Of a DNA stretch of 64,000 bases, positions 50,908 through 60,056 are shown one piece after another; within the stretch, counting starts at the first letter, position 1; every line of letters starts with the position of its first letter. Source of the DNA: an uncultured Eubacterium sp. (lineage in GTDB: Bacteria; Bacillota; Clostridia; Lachnospirales; Lachnospiraceae). The stretch is from positions 25,868 to 89,867 of the forward strand of contig CAJUTM010000010.1 of the NCBI GenBank assembly GCA_910589595.1, read 5' to 3'. The position numbers and the translations under genes were made by a program. Below the pieces are notes generated by a model that saw only the letters and a program-made list of their open reading frames with translations, was not told the DNA's origin and did no database searches.

Positions 50908-52795
50908 CCGTACTATTCCTCTCCGGTCTGGCAAAGAATAAAATGCAGGCTATAATAGCAATCAGTAAAACAATTCCTCCCAGCCATCCGCTGTTAAAGA
51001 TATGAGAAAGGTCTATGCCATCAGCTATTCCCACAACCGCCAGAATGGCGAGCAGAATACCGACCAGTCCCTCGCCGGCAATCAGGCCGGAGCAAAAGAG
51101 AACTCCCCTGCCCGCATCTCCCTCTTTATTTTTACCGGAGAATTTCCAATCAATTACCCAGCGGAGAATACCGCCTATCATAATGGCTGTCGAGAGTTCC
51201 AGAGGCAAATACAGACCAATGGCTACCGGCAGCACCGGAATGCTCAATATCTCAATGACAACCGCCACAAAAACGCCGATTAATATAAGTCCCCACGGAA
51301 GATTTCCTCCCATAACTCCCTCGGTAATCATTCTCATCAGCGTCGCCTGCGGTGCCGCTAACTCTTCCGAGCCAAATCCCCATGCCTGATTGAGCAAAAG
51401 CAGCACGATACCAATCGTAAACGCAGAAACTACCGCGCCGATTAACTCGCCAATCTGCTGTTTTTTCGGAGTGGCGCCAAGAATATAACCGGTCTTCAAA
51501 TCCTGCGAGGTATCTCCTGCCATCGCCGCCACAATACAGATTACCGAACCGATGGCAATGGCTCCAATCATTCCGTCCATGCCGTCAGCTCCTGACATCT
51601 TCAATACAAGCGTCGAAAACAACAGCGTGGCAATCGCCATACCGGACACGGGATTATTGCTGCTTCCGACCAGTCCGACCATACGCGAAGATACCGTGGC
51701 AAAGAAAAATCCAAACACAACAATAAGAATGGCACCGATAAAGGATACCGGAATCGCCGGCAGCAACCAGAGCGCAAACATCAGTACGATAATACCGCCG
51801 AGTACGAAACGTATGTCCAAATCCTGCTGTGTCCGCAGATGACCGGCTTTTGTCCCGCTCTTTAATCCTTTGATAGAATCACGGAATGTCGTGAGAATAA
51901 GAGGCAGCGCTTTGACGAGACTGATAATACCTCCGGCCGCCACGGCTCCGGCGCCGATATAACGGATATAGCTGTCCCATATCGCCTGCGCCCCGCCTTC
52001 TGCATACATCTGCGCGATGGATACTTCCGCCGGATACAACACGGTGGAACCGCCAAAAATGGCAATCAGCGGAATCAGCACAAACCAGCCGATGACACCG
52101 CCGGCAAACAGATAGGAAGAAATCTTTATGCCGCAGATATAGCCGACGCTCAACAGGGCCGGATACACCTGCGTGGAAAATGTCGTCTTCATAAATTTAA
52201 CGGGAATTGCCAATGTTCCCGAAGCTATTTTAAGTCCGTCTATCAGAAACTTAAATACGGCAGCCAGACCCATGCCCCAAAAAACCGTTTCGGCTCCGGC
52301 GCCCTCTTTCTCACCTGCCAGAAGCACTTCCGCACAGGCCGTTCCCTCCGGATAAGGAAGAACGCCGTGTTCCTTTACAATCAGGGCGTTGCGGAGCGGT
52401 ACCATGAAAAGCACGCCGAGAATACCTCCCACTAAAGCAATGAGCGAGATAGACAAAAGGCTTGGTTCTTCGCTCTTTCCTTCATTGGCCCACAAAAAGA
52501 GCGCCGGCAGCGTAAAAATAGCGCCGGCGGCCAGAGACTCGCCGGCGGAACCAATCGTCTGCACTATATTGCTCTCAAGGATAGAATCTTTCTTCATTAT
52601 CAGACGGATAACTCCCATGGAAATAACCGCCGCCGGAATGGACGCCGATACCGTCATGCCTACACGCAGCCCCAAATACGCATTTGCCGCACCAAAAATA
52701 ATAGCCAGCAGCACTCCGATGACAATTGATGTCACGGTAAATTCAGGCGTAATTTTATCCGCCGGAATATAAGGTTTGAACTCGTTCTCTTTCAT
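50900..52795 (-). CDS. OPT-family oligopeptide transporter
   Basis: A 631-aa membrane protein with about 15 hydrophobic segments. It matches the bacterial OPT family (TIGR00733-like): FTVTSIVIGVLLAIIFGAANAYLGLRVGMTVSASIPAAVISMGV at the start, QTIGSAGESLAAGAIFTLPALF, VKEHGVLPYPEGTACAEVL and MAGDTSQDLKTGYILGATPKKQQ. It would import short peptides or metal-peptide complexes by proton coupling. The start at 52795 has GGAGG six bases upstream. The PqqD-like gene overlaps its end. Confidence 0.93.
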   Translation of the reverse strand: MKENEFKPYIPADKITPEFTVTSIVIGVLLAIIFGAANAYLGLRVGMTVSASIPAAVISMGVIRLIMKKDSILESNIVQTIGSAGESLAAGAIFTLPALFLWANEGKSEEPSLLSISLIALVGGILGVLFMVPLRNALIVKEHGVLPYPEGTACAEVLLAGEKEGAGAETVFWGMGLAAVFKFLIDGLKIASGTLAIPVKFMKTTFSTQVYPALLSVGYICGIKISSYLFAGGVIGWFVLIPLIAIFGGSTVLYPAEVSIAQMYAEGGAQAIWDSYIRYIGAGAVAAGGIISLVKALPLILTTFRDSIKGLKSGTKAGHLRTQQDLDIRFVLGGIIVLMFALWLLPAIPVSFIGAILIVVFGFFFATVSSRMVGLVGSSNNPVSGMAIATLLFSTLVLKMSGADGMDGMIGAIAIGSVICIVAAMAGDTSQDLKTGYILGATPKKQQIGELIGAVVSAFTIGIVLLLLNQAWGFGSEELAAPQATLMRMITEGVMGGNLPWGLILIGVFVAVVIEILSIPVLPVAIGLYLPLELSTAIMIGGILRWVIDWKFSGKNKEGDAGRGVLFCSGLIAGEGLVGILLAILAVVGIADGIDLSHIFNSGWLGGIVLLIAIIACILFFARPERNSTDE

Positions 52796-52894
52796 AAGTA
52801 ATCCTCCATTCAAAATACCAAAAATAGTATTTCCGTTTTTGCCTGTAATAAACGGGTGATTTAACCTGACGCTAACAATCCAGCCGCGGTCAGA

Positions 52895-53800
52895 TTAACT
52901 AAACAATCCCTTGAAGAAACTTACAATTGCGCCCCATATATTAGCAAAGAAGTCCGCAATTTTAGCAAAAATTCCTTCTGCCTCTCCCAAGTCAATCCCC
53001 ATATCTTTGATTTTGTCATACACGCCTTTTGCCTGTTCCTTTATACGGTCCAAATCCAAATCGAGTCCCTGCAGTTTTTTCATCAGGGAAATCATTTTCT
53101 CCCTTAATTCCCCGCTTATTTTAACATCAAACTGCTTCGCTGTCTCATCAAGCGCTTTGCCGATATCGCCCTCGTCCGATAACTCTTGACTCAGCACTTT
53201 GTTTTTCAATGTCGCCACAAATTCTGCCGCTTTTTCTTTGCCAATCGTTTCTCCCAGCTCACCGGTGACAACAAGCTCGTTTGTTGCCGCGTCAGATTTG
53301 TCCTTATCTACCTCGTCACCCGTCATAATTTCATATGCTTTCATGGCGCCGACAAGAGCAGCCGTACCGGAAATCGGAAACGGCCCCGCTACGGTTACTT
53401 TCGCATCCTCAATCCCCGCGGTGACGAGGGCGTTCGTATACATCTCTTTCGTGCAGAAAGAAATATTATGCGTCTCTACCTCAATACCGCTTTCAGAATC
53501 GGCTTCCTCAATCATAACCGAAGACAAAGCGCGCGTACCAATTACACTCGACGCTAAGTATTCATCCAGATATTCATGTTCGTCTTCATTCGTCACTTCA
53601 AGCTTGTCGTAATCCGCAAGTTCCTCTTCCGTAAGTCCGAACTGTTTTACCACCTCTTTCTTTTCTTTCGCTGTCAAATCTGCTCCAAACGCAATAAACG
53701 GCTTTACTCCTACCGAATCTGCTCTTGTCTCCCGCACGGGAAACAGGCACATAATAAGCGCCATCACACCCGCTGCTACTGACATTACCTTTCTCTTCAA
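52895..53800 (-). CDS. Secreted DUF1002-domain protein
   Basis: A 301-aa protein with a signal peptide (MKRKVMSVAAGVMALIMCLFPVRETRA) and the DUF1002 region (FIAFGADLTAKEKKEVVKQFGLTEEEL, SSVMIEEADSESGIEVETHNISFCTKEMYTNALVTAGIEDAKVTVAGPFPISGTAALVGAMKAYE). The last 100 residues are helical with coiled-coil character and end in a hydrophobic stretch that may touch the membrane. The family is common in Firmicutes and of unknown function. It is separated from dapL by a terminator. Confidence 0.85.
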   Translation of the reverse strand: MKRKVMSVAAGVMALIMCLFPVRETRADSVGVKPFIAFGADLTAKEKKEVVKQFGLTEEELADYDKLEVTNEDEHEYLDEYLASSVIGTRALSSVMIEEADSESGIEVETHNISFCTKEMYTNALVTAGIEDAKVTVAGPFPISGTAALVGAMKAYEIMTGDEVDKDKSDAATNELVVTGELGETIGKEKAAEFVATLKNKVLSQELSDEGDIGKALDETAKQFDVKISGELREKMISLMKKLQGLDLDLDRIKEQAKGVYDKIKDMGIDLGEAEGIFAKIADFFANIWGAIVSFFKGLFS

Positions 53801-53820
53801 ATAACCACCTGACTTTCTTA

Positions 53821-53854
53821 GGAACTGTTAAAGAATTAGTCTTTACAGTTCCTT
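53821..53854 (-). terminator. Terminator between dapL and the DUF1002 gene
   Basis: AGGAACTGTTAAAGA pairs with TCTTTACAGTTCCT with one bulge and a short loop. It lies between two minus-strand genes, just after the dapL stop. Confidence 0.65.
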
Positions 53855-53861
53855 ATTTCTA

Positions 53862-55079
53862 TTATAACGCCCGAATGCGCTCTAACGCTTTCGTTGTATT
53901 TTCCGCAGAACCAAACGCGGTCAGCCGGAAATATCCCTCTCCGCTTGGCCCGAATCCTGACCCCGGAGTTCCTACAACATTTGCCTTTTCCAGTAAAAGG
54001 TCAAAAAATTCCCACGACTTCATCCCCTCCGGCGTCTGCAGCCAGATATATGGTGCATTCACACCGCCAAATACCGTATACCCCATATCGGAAAGTGCCT
54101 CGCGAATCTGCTTGGCATTGTTCATATAATAAGCAATCTGCTCTTTTGTCTGCGCCTTTCCGGTGTCGCTGTAAACGGCCTCGCCTGCCCGTTGAATGAT
54201 ATACGGCGCGCCGTTAAATTTCGTACCGTGCCGTCTTGCCCACAGGGAATTAAGCATCGTACCATCCGCCGCCTTTAACTCTTTCGGAACAACGGTAAAG
54301 CCTAAACGCGTTCCGGTAAAGCCGGCATTTTTCGAGAAGCTACGCATCTCAATGGCGCACGTCTTCGCCCCCCCGCATTCATAAATACTGTGCGGTACGT
54401 CGTCTTCGGAAATGTACGCCTCATAGGCCGCGTCATATATAATAACCGCCTTTTTTTCATTGGCATAATCGACCCATTTCTGTAACTCGTCTTTTTTAAG
54501 CGTCGTACCGGTCGGATTGTTCGGACAGCAGATATAAATAATATCCGGCGTCTCCTCTGGTATCTGCGGCACGAAGTGGTTCTCTTCCGTACACGGCATA
54601 TAAATGACCTCGGACCAGCATTCTTTCTCCTGAATATACTCTCCTGTCTTTCCGGACATGGCATTGCTGTCTACATAGACCGGATACACGGGGTCGGTTA
54701 CTGCGATAACATTATCCTCAGAAAAAATATCCACGATATTGCCGGAGTCGCTCTTAGCGCCGTCGCTGACGAAAATTTCATCGAGCGCTATCTGTACGCC
54801 CCGCTCCTTATAGTCGTTTTCTGCAATGGCTTTGCGCAAAAATTCGTACCCCAAATCTGGCGCATACCCGTGAAAGGTTTCCGCGCGGCTCATCTCCTCT
54901 ACAGCGCTGTGCAGCGCCTCAATGACAGCGGGCGCCAGCGGCTGCGTGACGTCACCAATCCCGAGACTGATAATCTCCTTTTCCGGATACATTTCTTTAT
55001 AAGCCGCCACCTTTTTTGCAATCGTTGAAAAAAGATAACTGCCCGGCAGCTTCAAATAATTTCCATTTACTTTAAACAT
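53862..55079 (-). CDS. dapL: LL-diaminopimelate aminotransferase
   Basis: PLP enzyme that makes LL-diaminopimelate directly from tetrahydrodipicolinate in lysine and peptidoglycan synthesis. The 405-aa class I/II aminotransferase begins FKVNGNYLKLPGSYLFSTIAKKV, as known DapL proteins do, and has SLGIGDVTQPLAPAVIEALH, CCPNNPTGTTLKK, the PLP lysine in MRSFSKNAGFTGTRLGF and the C-terminal GTPGSGFGPSGEGYFRLTAFG. The start at 55079 has AGGAGG nine bases upstream. This pathway is typical of many Clostridia. Confidence 0.95.
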   Translation of the reverse strand: MFKVNGNYLKLPGSYLFSTIAKKVAAYKEMYPEKEIISLGIGDVTQPLAPAVIEALHSAVEEMSRAETFHGYAPDLGYEFLRKAIAENDYKERGVQIALDEIFVSDGAKSDSGNIVDIFSEDNVIAVTDPVYPVYVDSNAMSGKTGEYIQEKECWSEVIYMPCTEENHFVPQIPEETPDIIYICCPNNPTGTTLKKDELQKWVDYANEKKAVIIYDAAYEAYISEDDVPHSIYECGGAKTCAIEMRSFSKNAGFTGTRLGFTVVPKELKAADGTMLNSLWARRHGTKFNGAPYIIQRAGEAVYSDTGKAQTKEQIAYYMNNAKQIREALSDMGYTVFGGVNAPYIWLQTPEGMKSWEFFDLLLEKANVVGTPGSGFGPSGEGYFRLTAFGSAENTTKALERIRAL

Positions 55080-55381
55080 ATCGCCATACCTCCTGCTATT
55101 ACGTTTTGTCACTGCCATTTTACATGAAATACACCCTTTTGGCAAGCCTGCATTTACAAGGAATAGGGCAATTGCTTAACTGAATTTGTACACTGCGCGG
55201 GTATCATGCGGTATCGTTGTCCTTGTATCACTCCCCGAAAAATTATTGTTTCTTTTCGTTTACAGAGCGCCGCTAAGCAACGGTACTGTTATCTAATGCA
55301 CCACCGAAACGATGTCATGCAAAGTTTTTAATATACTTTTTTACACTTTTTCTTTACCCCTTCATAATTTAATATCATTCT

Positions 55382-56245
55382 TTATTCCATCTCTTGAAAA
55401 ATTACATACTCTCCGTCAACAAAACAAATTTCATCTACTTTTTTCTTTGTTAGTTGTTCCTGATTTTTCCCGTCCAAATCCATTCTCCATAATCCGGTCA
55501 TAGAACTCACCTTTTTCCTCAGCGCATTTATCCCATAATATATTTTACTATCATATACATATAAACAGGTTACCTCAGCCAATGCCTCATAGTCATCATA
55601 CAAAGACCACACTTCTTCCACATTACCCGATTCTACATCAACCGTGCTGATGTCATATGTATCTGCATAAATAGCGATGTTATCATAAAAGCATGTCTTC
55701 TTAGGAGCCACACTACCGTTAACATCAATTTCCATAAACTGGTTATTCTTTAAATCATATTTCCCCAAAGTCCATTCTTCAATGTGACCTGATAAAAGAA
55801 GCGTGTTTTCATCCAACATAGTACATGCATCAACATTCTTGTATAATATTTCATCATTGTTTCCATCAAGATCACAACAGTGCAATGAATTTCCTAACTC
55901 TTTAACTTCAGTACAGTAAAAAATAAACGCATCTGTCACAAAAAAAGAACGAACATTGGAAAGAACTTTATACATCCTGTCATCTCCTATAGATGCTTTA
56001 TATAAATTTCCTCGTTGTATTAAATATATCTTTCCATTAACTGTCTGATAGCAGGATTCCGGATTATTCTTTTTCTCTATAGATGTATCCATTTCCATTT
56101 TATCAAAATAAGGATATAATCTACTCTTATTTAATGCAACAGATCTAGATGTCCTGTACAAATATCCCGATATGCAAAGACATATTGCTACAAACAGGAC
56201 ACAGATTATTCCAATCCATATTTTTTTATTTAATTTAAATTTCAT
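55382..56245 (-). CDS. Membrane-anchored beta-propeller-like protein (DUF5050-type)
   Basis: A 287-aa protein with one N-terminal membrane anchor (IWIGIICVLFVAICLCISGYLY) and an extracellular region of repeated strands such as NGKIYLIQRGNLYKASI, DAFIFYCTEV, HCCDLDGNNDEILYKNV and GLWRMDLDGKNQEQLTKKKVDEICFVDGEYVIF. The D-L-D-G-x-N repeats are those of DUF5050/low-density-lipoprotein-receptor-like propellers found widely in Lachnospiraceae. ATG at 56245 has AAAGGA upstream. The gene is more AT-rich than its neighbours. Function unknown. Confidence 0.7.
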   Translation of the reverse strand: MKFKLNKKIWIGIICVLFVAICLCISGYLYRTSRSVALNKSRLYPYFDKMEMDTSIEKKNNPESCYQTVNGKIYLIQRGNLYKASIGDDRMYKVLSNVRSFFVTDAFIFYCTEVKELGNSLHCCDLDGNNDEILYKNVDACTMLDENTLLLSGHIEEWTLGKYDLKNNQFMEIDVNGSVAPKKTCFYDNIAIYADTYDISTVDVESGNVEEVWSLYDDYEALAEVTCLYVYDSKIYYGINALRKKVSSMTGLWRMDLDGKNQEQLTKKKVDEICFVDGEYVIFQEME

Positions 56246-56403
56246 TATGCATCCTTTCATAAAATTATGATTATTTTAAAGTAAATTAGTTTTAATATGA
56301 TTAGAATCCTTTTTCATATCAAACTACATTCCGACTGACAAATAGCATTTCCAAACATATCATTTCTCCTAATATCCCTCTCTCACTCGGTAACCATATC
56401 CCA

Positions 56404-56538
56404 TCATGCCCCGTCATTCTCACAGTAAGTATACAAATGCAGGCTCTCCGGCTCATCCCCTTCTCCCGTATAAGTATCCCGTGTCAGAAATCTCCCCTTG
56501 TCCGGCTGGCAGTACGCCCGCAGATAGATTTCTTCTCT
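56404..56538 (-). pseudogene. Rhs-repeat core fragment
   Basis: On the minus strand, about 43 codons read EEIYLRAYCQPDKGRFLTRD, then TYTGEGDEPESLHLYTYCENDGA and a stop at 56404. This matches the conserved Rhs-associated core (YLRARYY..xGRFLTRD..). The frame is closed upstream by TGA codons near 56550 and no Rhs protein precedes it, so it is a short remnant of a large polymorphic toxin or YD-repeat gene. Confidence 0.7.
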
Positions 56539-56569
56539 CAAAAAAGGTTGACCATCTCATCATCTGCTT

Positions 56570-57200
56570 CACACCAAACCCTGCATTATACAGGTATCTC
56601 TGCAATGCAACAGATGAAAAGGAACAAATACAGGTAAAAAAAGAGGGGTTTTTAGAGGATATCGGTGTGTTGGATAAAGAGTTTGAAAAGCGTCTGGATT
56701 TCATCAACGTACTGGATAAACTCAAAGCACTCTTTTATAAGCTGTTATCCATGATTCCGCTGGTGCGGGAGTTTGCAAAGTTTGTAGAAGAAAAAAAGGA
56801 TATACGGGCCGCCTCCCCTTATGGCTATACCCCTCTCGGCAGGCTGTTAAGGGAGTACCGTACCTCTCTCCCTCAGCATGACAGGCTTGTCACGTTCCCG
56901 GAGATTGCCTCGTGGCAGACTTCCACAGGGGAAGTGGTTCCGGTGTATGAGGACTATAACAGACGGGGAACGGAGTACAGGCTGGCGGGATTCTGGAATG
57001 TGCAGAAGGAACAGGCTGTAAAGGTTTCTGAAATAAGAGAGGAAATCATGCCGGAGAACCGGATATGTACGTTAGAGCTGGCAGAGGTGTATGTAAAGGC
57101 GGTGGAGAGTTTCATGGAGGATATGGAACCGGAAGAACGTACAAGGGAGAACCGTCCTATGTATCAGAGACAAAACGAGGAATATATACAGGGCAGATAA
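56570..57200 (+). CDS. Unrecognised protein, probably a truncated remnant
   Basis: A frame open from 56406 to 57200 encodes a plausible protein only after about 56570 (CNATDEKEQIQVKKEGF onward); the earlier part is antisense to the Rhs fragment. I see no ribosome binding site and start codon that fit, so the 5' end may be lost. The visible 200 residues have a helical leucine-rich part (LDKLKALFYKLLSMIPLVREF) and a later part with YNRRGTEYRLAGFW. I do not recognise the family. Its neighbours and missing start suggest debris of a mobile or contact-dependent locus. Confidence 0.4.
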
Positions 57201-57255
57201 ATAATTCCGTTGTTAAAAGGCATAGATGAAATATTCTATGCCTTTTGCAGTGCAA

Positions 57256-57311
57256 TTAACTTACAATTAACATATATGCACTTTTAGAGTTAACATTGGG
57301 GACGGTATACT
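57256..57311 (+). promoter_or_regulatory. Pho-box promoter of the pst operon
   Basis: TTAAC occurs at 57256 and 57267, one helical turn (11 bp) apart, and again at 57290 (TTAACATT), about two turns further. A -10 TATACT lies at 57306-57311. Direct TTAACA-type repeats at 11-bp spacing are the binding sites of PhoB/PhoP regulators, so the operon's own regulator should act here. Confidence 0.75.
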
Positions 57312-57347
57312 TGGTTCATACAAAAAAAACAAAGGAGTGTGTTCAAT

Positions 57348-58199
57348 ATGAAAAAATTTATTATGATTGCAACCGTTTTTACACTTATGACAGGGGTATT
57401 GACAGGATGTAGCGGCAATGCTGGTTCGTTCACTGACAAAAGTACAGCAAATGAGACAACTAAGAGTTCACAAACAATAGCCACCGACGGTTCCACTTCA
57501 ATGGAGAAAGTCATTGGATTTTTGAGTGAAGCCTATATGGAGGAACATGGAAATATAAAGGTTACATACAATCCAACGGGTTCTAGTTCCGGTATACAGG
57601 CAGTAGCGGAAGGAAGATGTGATATCGGACTGGCAAGTCGTGACCTGAAGGAAGATGAAACAGCAGATTTACAGGGAACGGTAGTTGCCATTGATGGAAT
57701 CGGAATCATAGTCAATCCTGATAATCCGGCAACAGATTTAACAATTGATCAGATAGGGAAGATTTACAGTGGTGAGATTACCAACTGGAAAGAGGTTGGC
57801 GGCAGCGACGCACCGATTGTCTGTATTGGGCGTGAGGCGGCTTCCGGCACAAGAGACGGTTTTGAGGAAGTGACAGGCACAAAGGATAAATGCAAGTATT
57901 CACAGGAACTTACGTCTACGGGCGATGTCGTGCAGACGGTATCCGGCAATCCAAATGCTATTGGCTATGCATCGGTTGCCTCGGTTGGTGATACGGTAAA
58001 GATGGTCAGCGTGGAAGGGGTAAGCCCGACAACAGAAAGTATTCAGGATGGGAAATACAAAGTCCAGAGAAACTTCGTGCTGGTCACAAAAAAGGACACT
58101 GCTCTTTCTAAAGCTGCACAGGAGTTTTTCGACTTCGCTACCAGCGAACAGGCAGACAGCCTTATTACAGAGGCAGGTGCTGTTCCTGTCAAACGGTAA
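57348..58199 (+). CDS. pstS: Phosphate-binding lipoprotein PstS
   Basis: Captures phosphate for the PstCAB importer. The 283-aa protein has a signal peptide with lipobox LTGC, then the PBP fold with the phosphate-binding loops: DGSTSMEKVI, TYNPTGSSSGIQAVAEGRCDIGLASR and GREAASGTRDGFEE. The start at 57348 has AAAGGAG ten bases upstream. It heads pstS-pstC-pstA-pstB-phoU-phoB/R. Confidence 0.96.
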   Translation: MKKFIMIATVFTLMTGVLTGCSGNAGSFTDKSTANETTKSSQTIATDGSTSMEKVIGFLSEAYMEEHGNIKVTYNPTGSSSGIQAVAEGRCDIGLASRDLKEDETADLQGTVVAIDGIGIIVNPDNPATDLTIDQIGKIYSGEITNWKEVGGSDAPIVCIGREAASGTRDGFEEVTGTKDKCKYSQELTSTGDVVQTVSGNPNAIGYASVASVGDTVKMVSVEGVSPTTESIQDGKYKVQRNFVLVTKKDTALSKAAQEFFDFATSEQADSLITEAGAVPVKR

Positions 58200-58216
58200 T
58201 TACAGGAGGGGCTGTT

Positions 58217-59089
58217 ATGGAAAAGATAAAAAAGACAGCAAGGTGGATGGAAAGGGCAATGAACCTGTTGTTTTTGGTATGCGGTCTGCTGACGATACTG
58301 TTTGTCGTCCTAATTACTATATTTCTCTTGATAAGCGGCATTCCGGCAATACGGGATATCGGTCTGGGAGATTTCCTGTTTGGGAAGGTCTGGGCATCTA
58401 CTTCTGCAAAGCCTTCCTATGGAATCCTTCCCTTTATCCTGACATCCGTATACGGAACTCTGGGGGCAATCCTCATAGGAGTTCCGATTGGACTGCTATG
58501 TGCTATTTTTCTGGCAAAGATGTCCCCAAAGAAAGTTAGCAGTGCAGTAAGGAATGTGGTAGATTTGCTTGCCGGAATCCCGTCTGTCGTTTATGGGCTG
58601 GTGGGAATGATCATCATTGTTCCATGCGTAAGGGAGATATTTCATCTCCCGGATGGTGCAAACCTCTTTTCGGCAATTCTTGTCCTTGCTGTTATGATTC
58701 TGCCCTCTGTCATTTCCGTATCGGAAACGGCAATCGGGGCGGTGCCAAAGGAATATGAGGAGGCTTCTCTTGCTCTGGGGGCGACAAAGACAGAAACCGT
58801 ATTTAAGGTGGTTGTGCCTGCCGCAAAAAGCGGCATTGTCACTGCGGTTGTATTAGGCATTGGCAGGGCAGTCGGGGAAGCGATGGCGGTTATGATGGTA
58901 GCGGGAAATGTTGCCAATATGCCGAAACTGTTTGGCAGCGTCCGGTTTCTGACTACTGCTGTTGCCAGTGAAATGTCCTATTCTTCCGGCTTACAGAGAC
59001 AGGCATTATTTTCCATCGCACTGGTGCTTTTTCTGTTCATTATGGCAATTAACCTGATATTAAATGTAGTAATTAAAAAAAAGGTTTGA
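58217..59089 (+). CDS. pstC: Phosphate ABC transporter permease PstC
   Basis: A 290-aa membrane protein with six hydrophobic segments and the binding-protein-dependent permease motif (EASLALGATKTETVFKVVVPAAKSGIVTAVVLGIGRAVGEAMAVMMVAGN). The N-terminal region (LITIFLLISGIPAIRDIGLGDFLFGKVW) is typical of PstC. AGGAGG lies upstream of ATG. It follows pstS by 17 bp. Confidence 0.95.
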   Translation: MEKIKKTARWMERAMNLLFLVCGLLTILFVVLITIFLLISGIPAIRDIGLGDFLFGKVWASTSAKPSYGILPFILTSVYGTLGAILIGVPIGLLCAIFLAKMSPKKVSSAVRNVVDLLAGIPSVVYGLVGMIIIVPCVREIFHLPDGANLFSAILVLAVMILPSVISVSETAIGAVPKEYEEASLALGATKTETVFKVVVPAAKSGIVTAVVLGIGRAVGEAMAVMMVAGNVANMPKLFGSVRFLTTAVASEMSYSSGLQRQALFSIALVLFLFIMAINLILNVVIKKKV

Positions 59090-59167
59090 AGTTCCACTAT
59101 TGCATGAAAATACCATTCCAAGTGGAACTAAGGCAAACCTATCAAGAACGCAAAAACAGCGTTCTTG
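59090..59167 (+). other. Two perfect hairpins between pstC and pstA
   Basis: AGTTCCACT (59090-59098) pairs with AGTGGAACT (59121-59129), and CAAGAACGC (59143-59151) pairs with GCGTTCTTG (59159-59167). Both stems are nine perfect base pairs. There is no U-run, so full termination is unlikely; they may protect or process the mRNA inside the operon. Confidence 0.7.
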
Positions 59168-59188
59168 AGGAAAATGGAGGAAATACAT

Positions 59189-60052
59189 GTGACTGATACA
59201 ATATCGAAAGCAAGAAAAATTAAGGATACTATCTTAAAGCTGATGATGGTTTTATCAGCAGGATTGATTTGCTCTCTCCTGCTCGGACTGATTGGATATA
59301 TCCTGTACCGGGGCATTCCACATATCTCATGGATGCTTGTTTCTACGAAACCAAGCCTTTTGCGTGGTACGGTCGGGATTCTGCCAAACATCCTGAATAC
59401 CTTATATATCATTATCATAACGCTTGTAATTGTACTGCCGCTTGGGGTAGGGGCTGCGATTTATCTGAACGAATATGCAAAGAATAAAAAACTGGTACGG
59501 GTCATTGAACTGGCAACAGAAACCCTTGCCGGAATCCCATCAATTATATATGGACTGGTGGGAATGCTCCTGTTTGTGCAGTTTTTCTCTCTGGGAACCA
59601 GTCTGATGGCCGGTTCGCTCACCCTGGCAATCATGACATTGCCCACGATTATACGCACCACACAGGAAAGCCTGAAAACGGTGCCAAAAGCATACCGGGA
59701 AGGTTCGCTTGGATTAGGGGCAGGCAAATGGTATATGATTCGTACAGTTGTCATTCCCTGTGTCATTGATGGGATTGTTACCGGCTGTATCTTATCGGTG
59801 GGCAGAGTGGTAGGTGAAAGTGCCGCACTTCTCTTTACGGCAGGGATGGCAAATGAACTGCTGTCCGTACCAGAGGCAGTGCAGGCGGGAAATGCGGGTT
59901 CTACCCTGACCGTTGCCATGTATGTATATGCGAAAGAGCGCGGGCAGTTTGATGTTGCGTTTGCGGTTGCCGCTATATTGCTTGTACTTACCTTTCTTAT
60001 CAATATGTCGGCAAAGATAGCGGCGGTTAGACTGAAACAGAAACGAGGTTAA
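59189..60052 (+). CDS. pstA: Phosphate ABC transporter permease PstA
   Basis: A 287-aa membrane protein with six hydrophobic segments and the permease motif (EGSLGLGAGKWYMIRTVVIPCVIDGIVTGCILSVGRVVGESAALLFTAG). GTG at 59189 is chosen as start: GGAGG lies eight bases before it, while the in-frame TTG at 59165 sits inside a hairpin. An ATG at 59174 overlaps the GGAGG. It pairs with PstC in the phosphate importer. Confidence 0.94.
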   Translation: MTDTISKARKIKDTILKLMMVLSAGLICSLLLGLIGYILYRGIPHISWMLVSTKPSLLRGTVGILPNILNTLYIIIITLVIVLPLGVGAAIYLNEYAKNKKLVRVIELATETLAGIPSIIYGLVGMLLFVQFFSLGTSLMAGSLTLAIMTLPTIIRTTQESLKTVPKAYREGSLGLGAGKWYMIRTVVIPCVIDGIVTGCILSVGRVVGESAALLFTAGMANELLSVPEAVQAGNAGSTLTVAMYVYAKERGQFDVAFAVAAILLVLTFLINMSAKIAAVRLKQKRG

Positions 60053-60056
60053 AGTT

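Noticed and set aside
53186..53612. Plus-strand ORFs over the DUF1002 gene
   Set aside because: They are frame shadows of a well-supported minus-strand gene with signal peptide and family motif.
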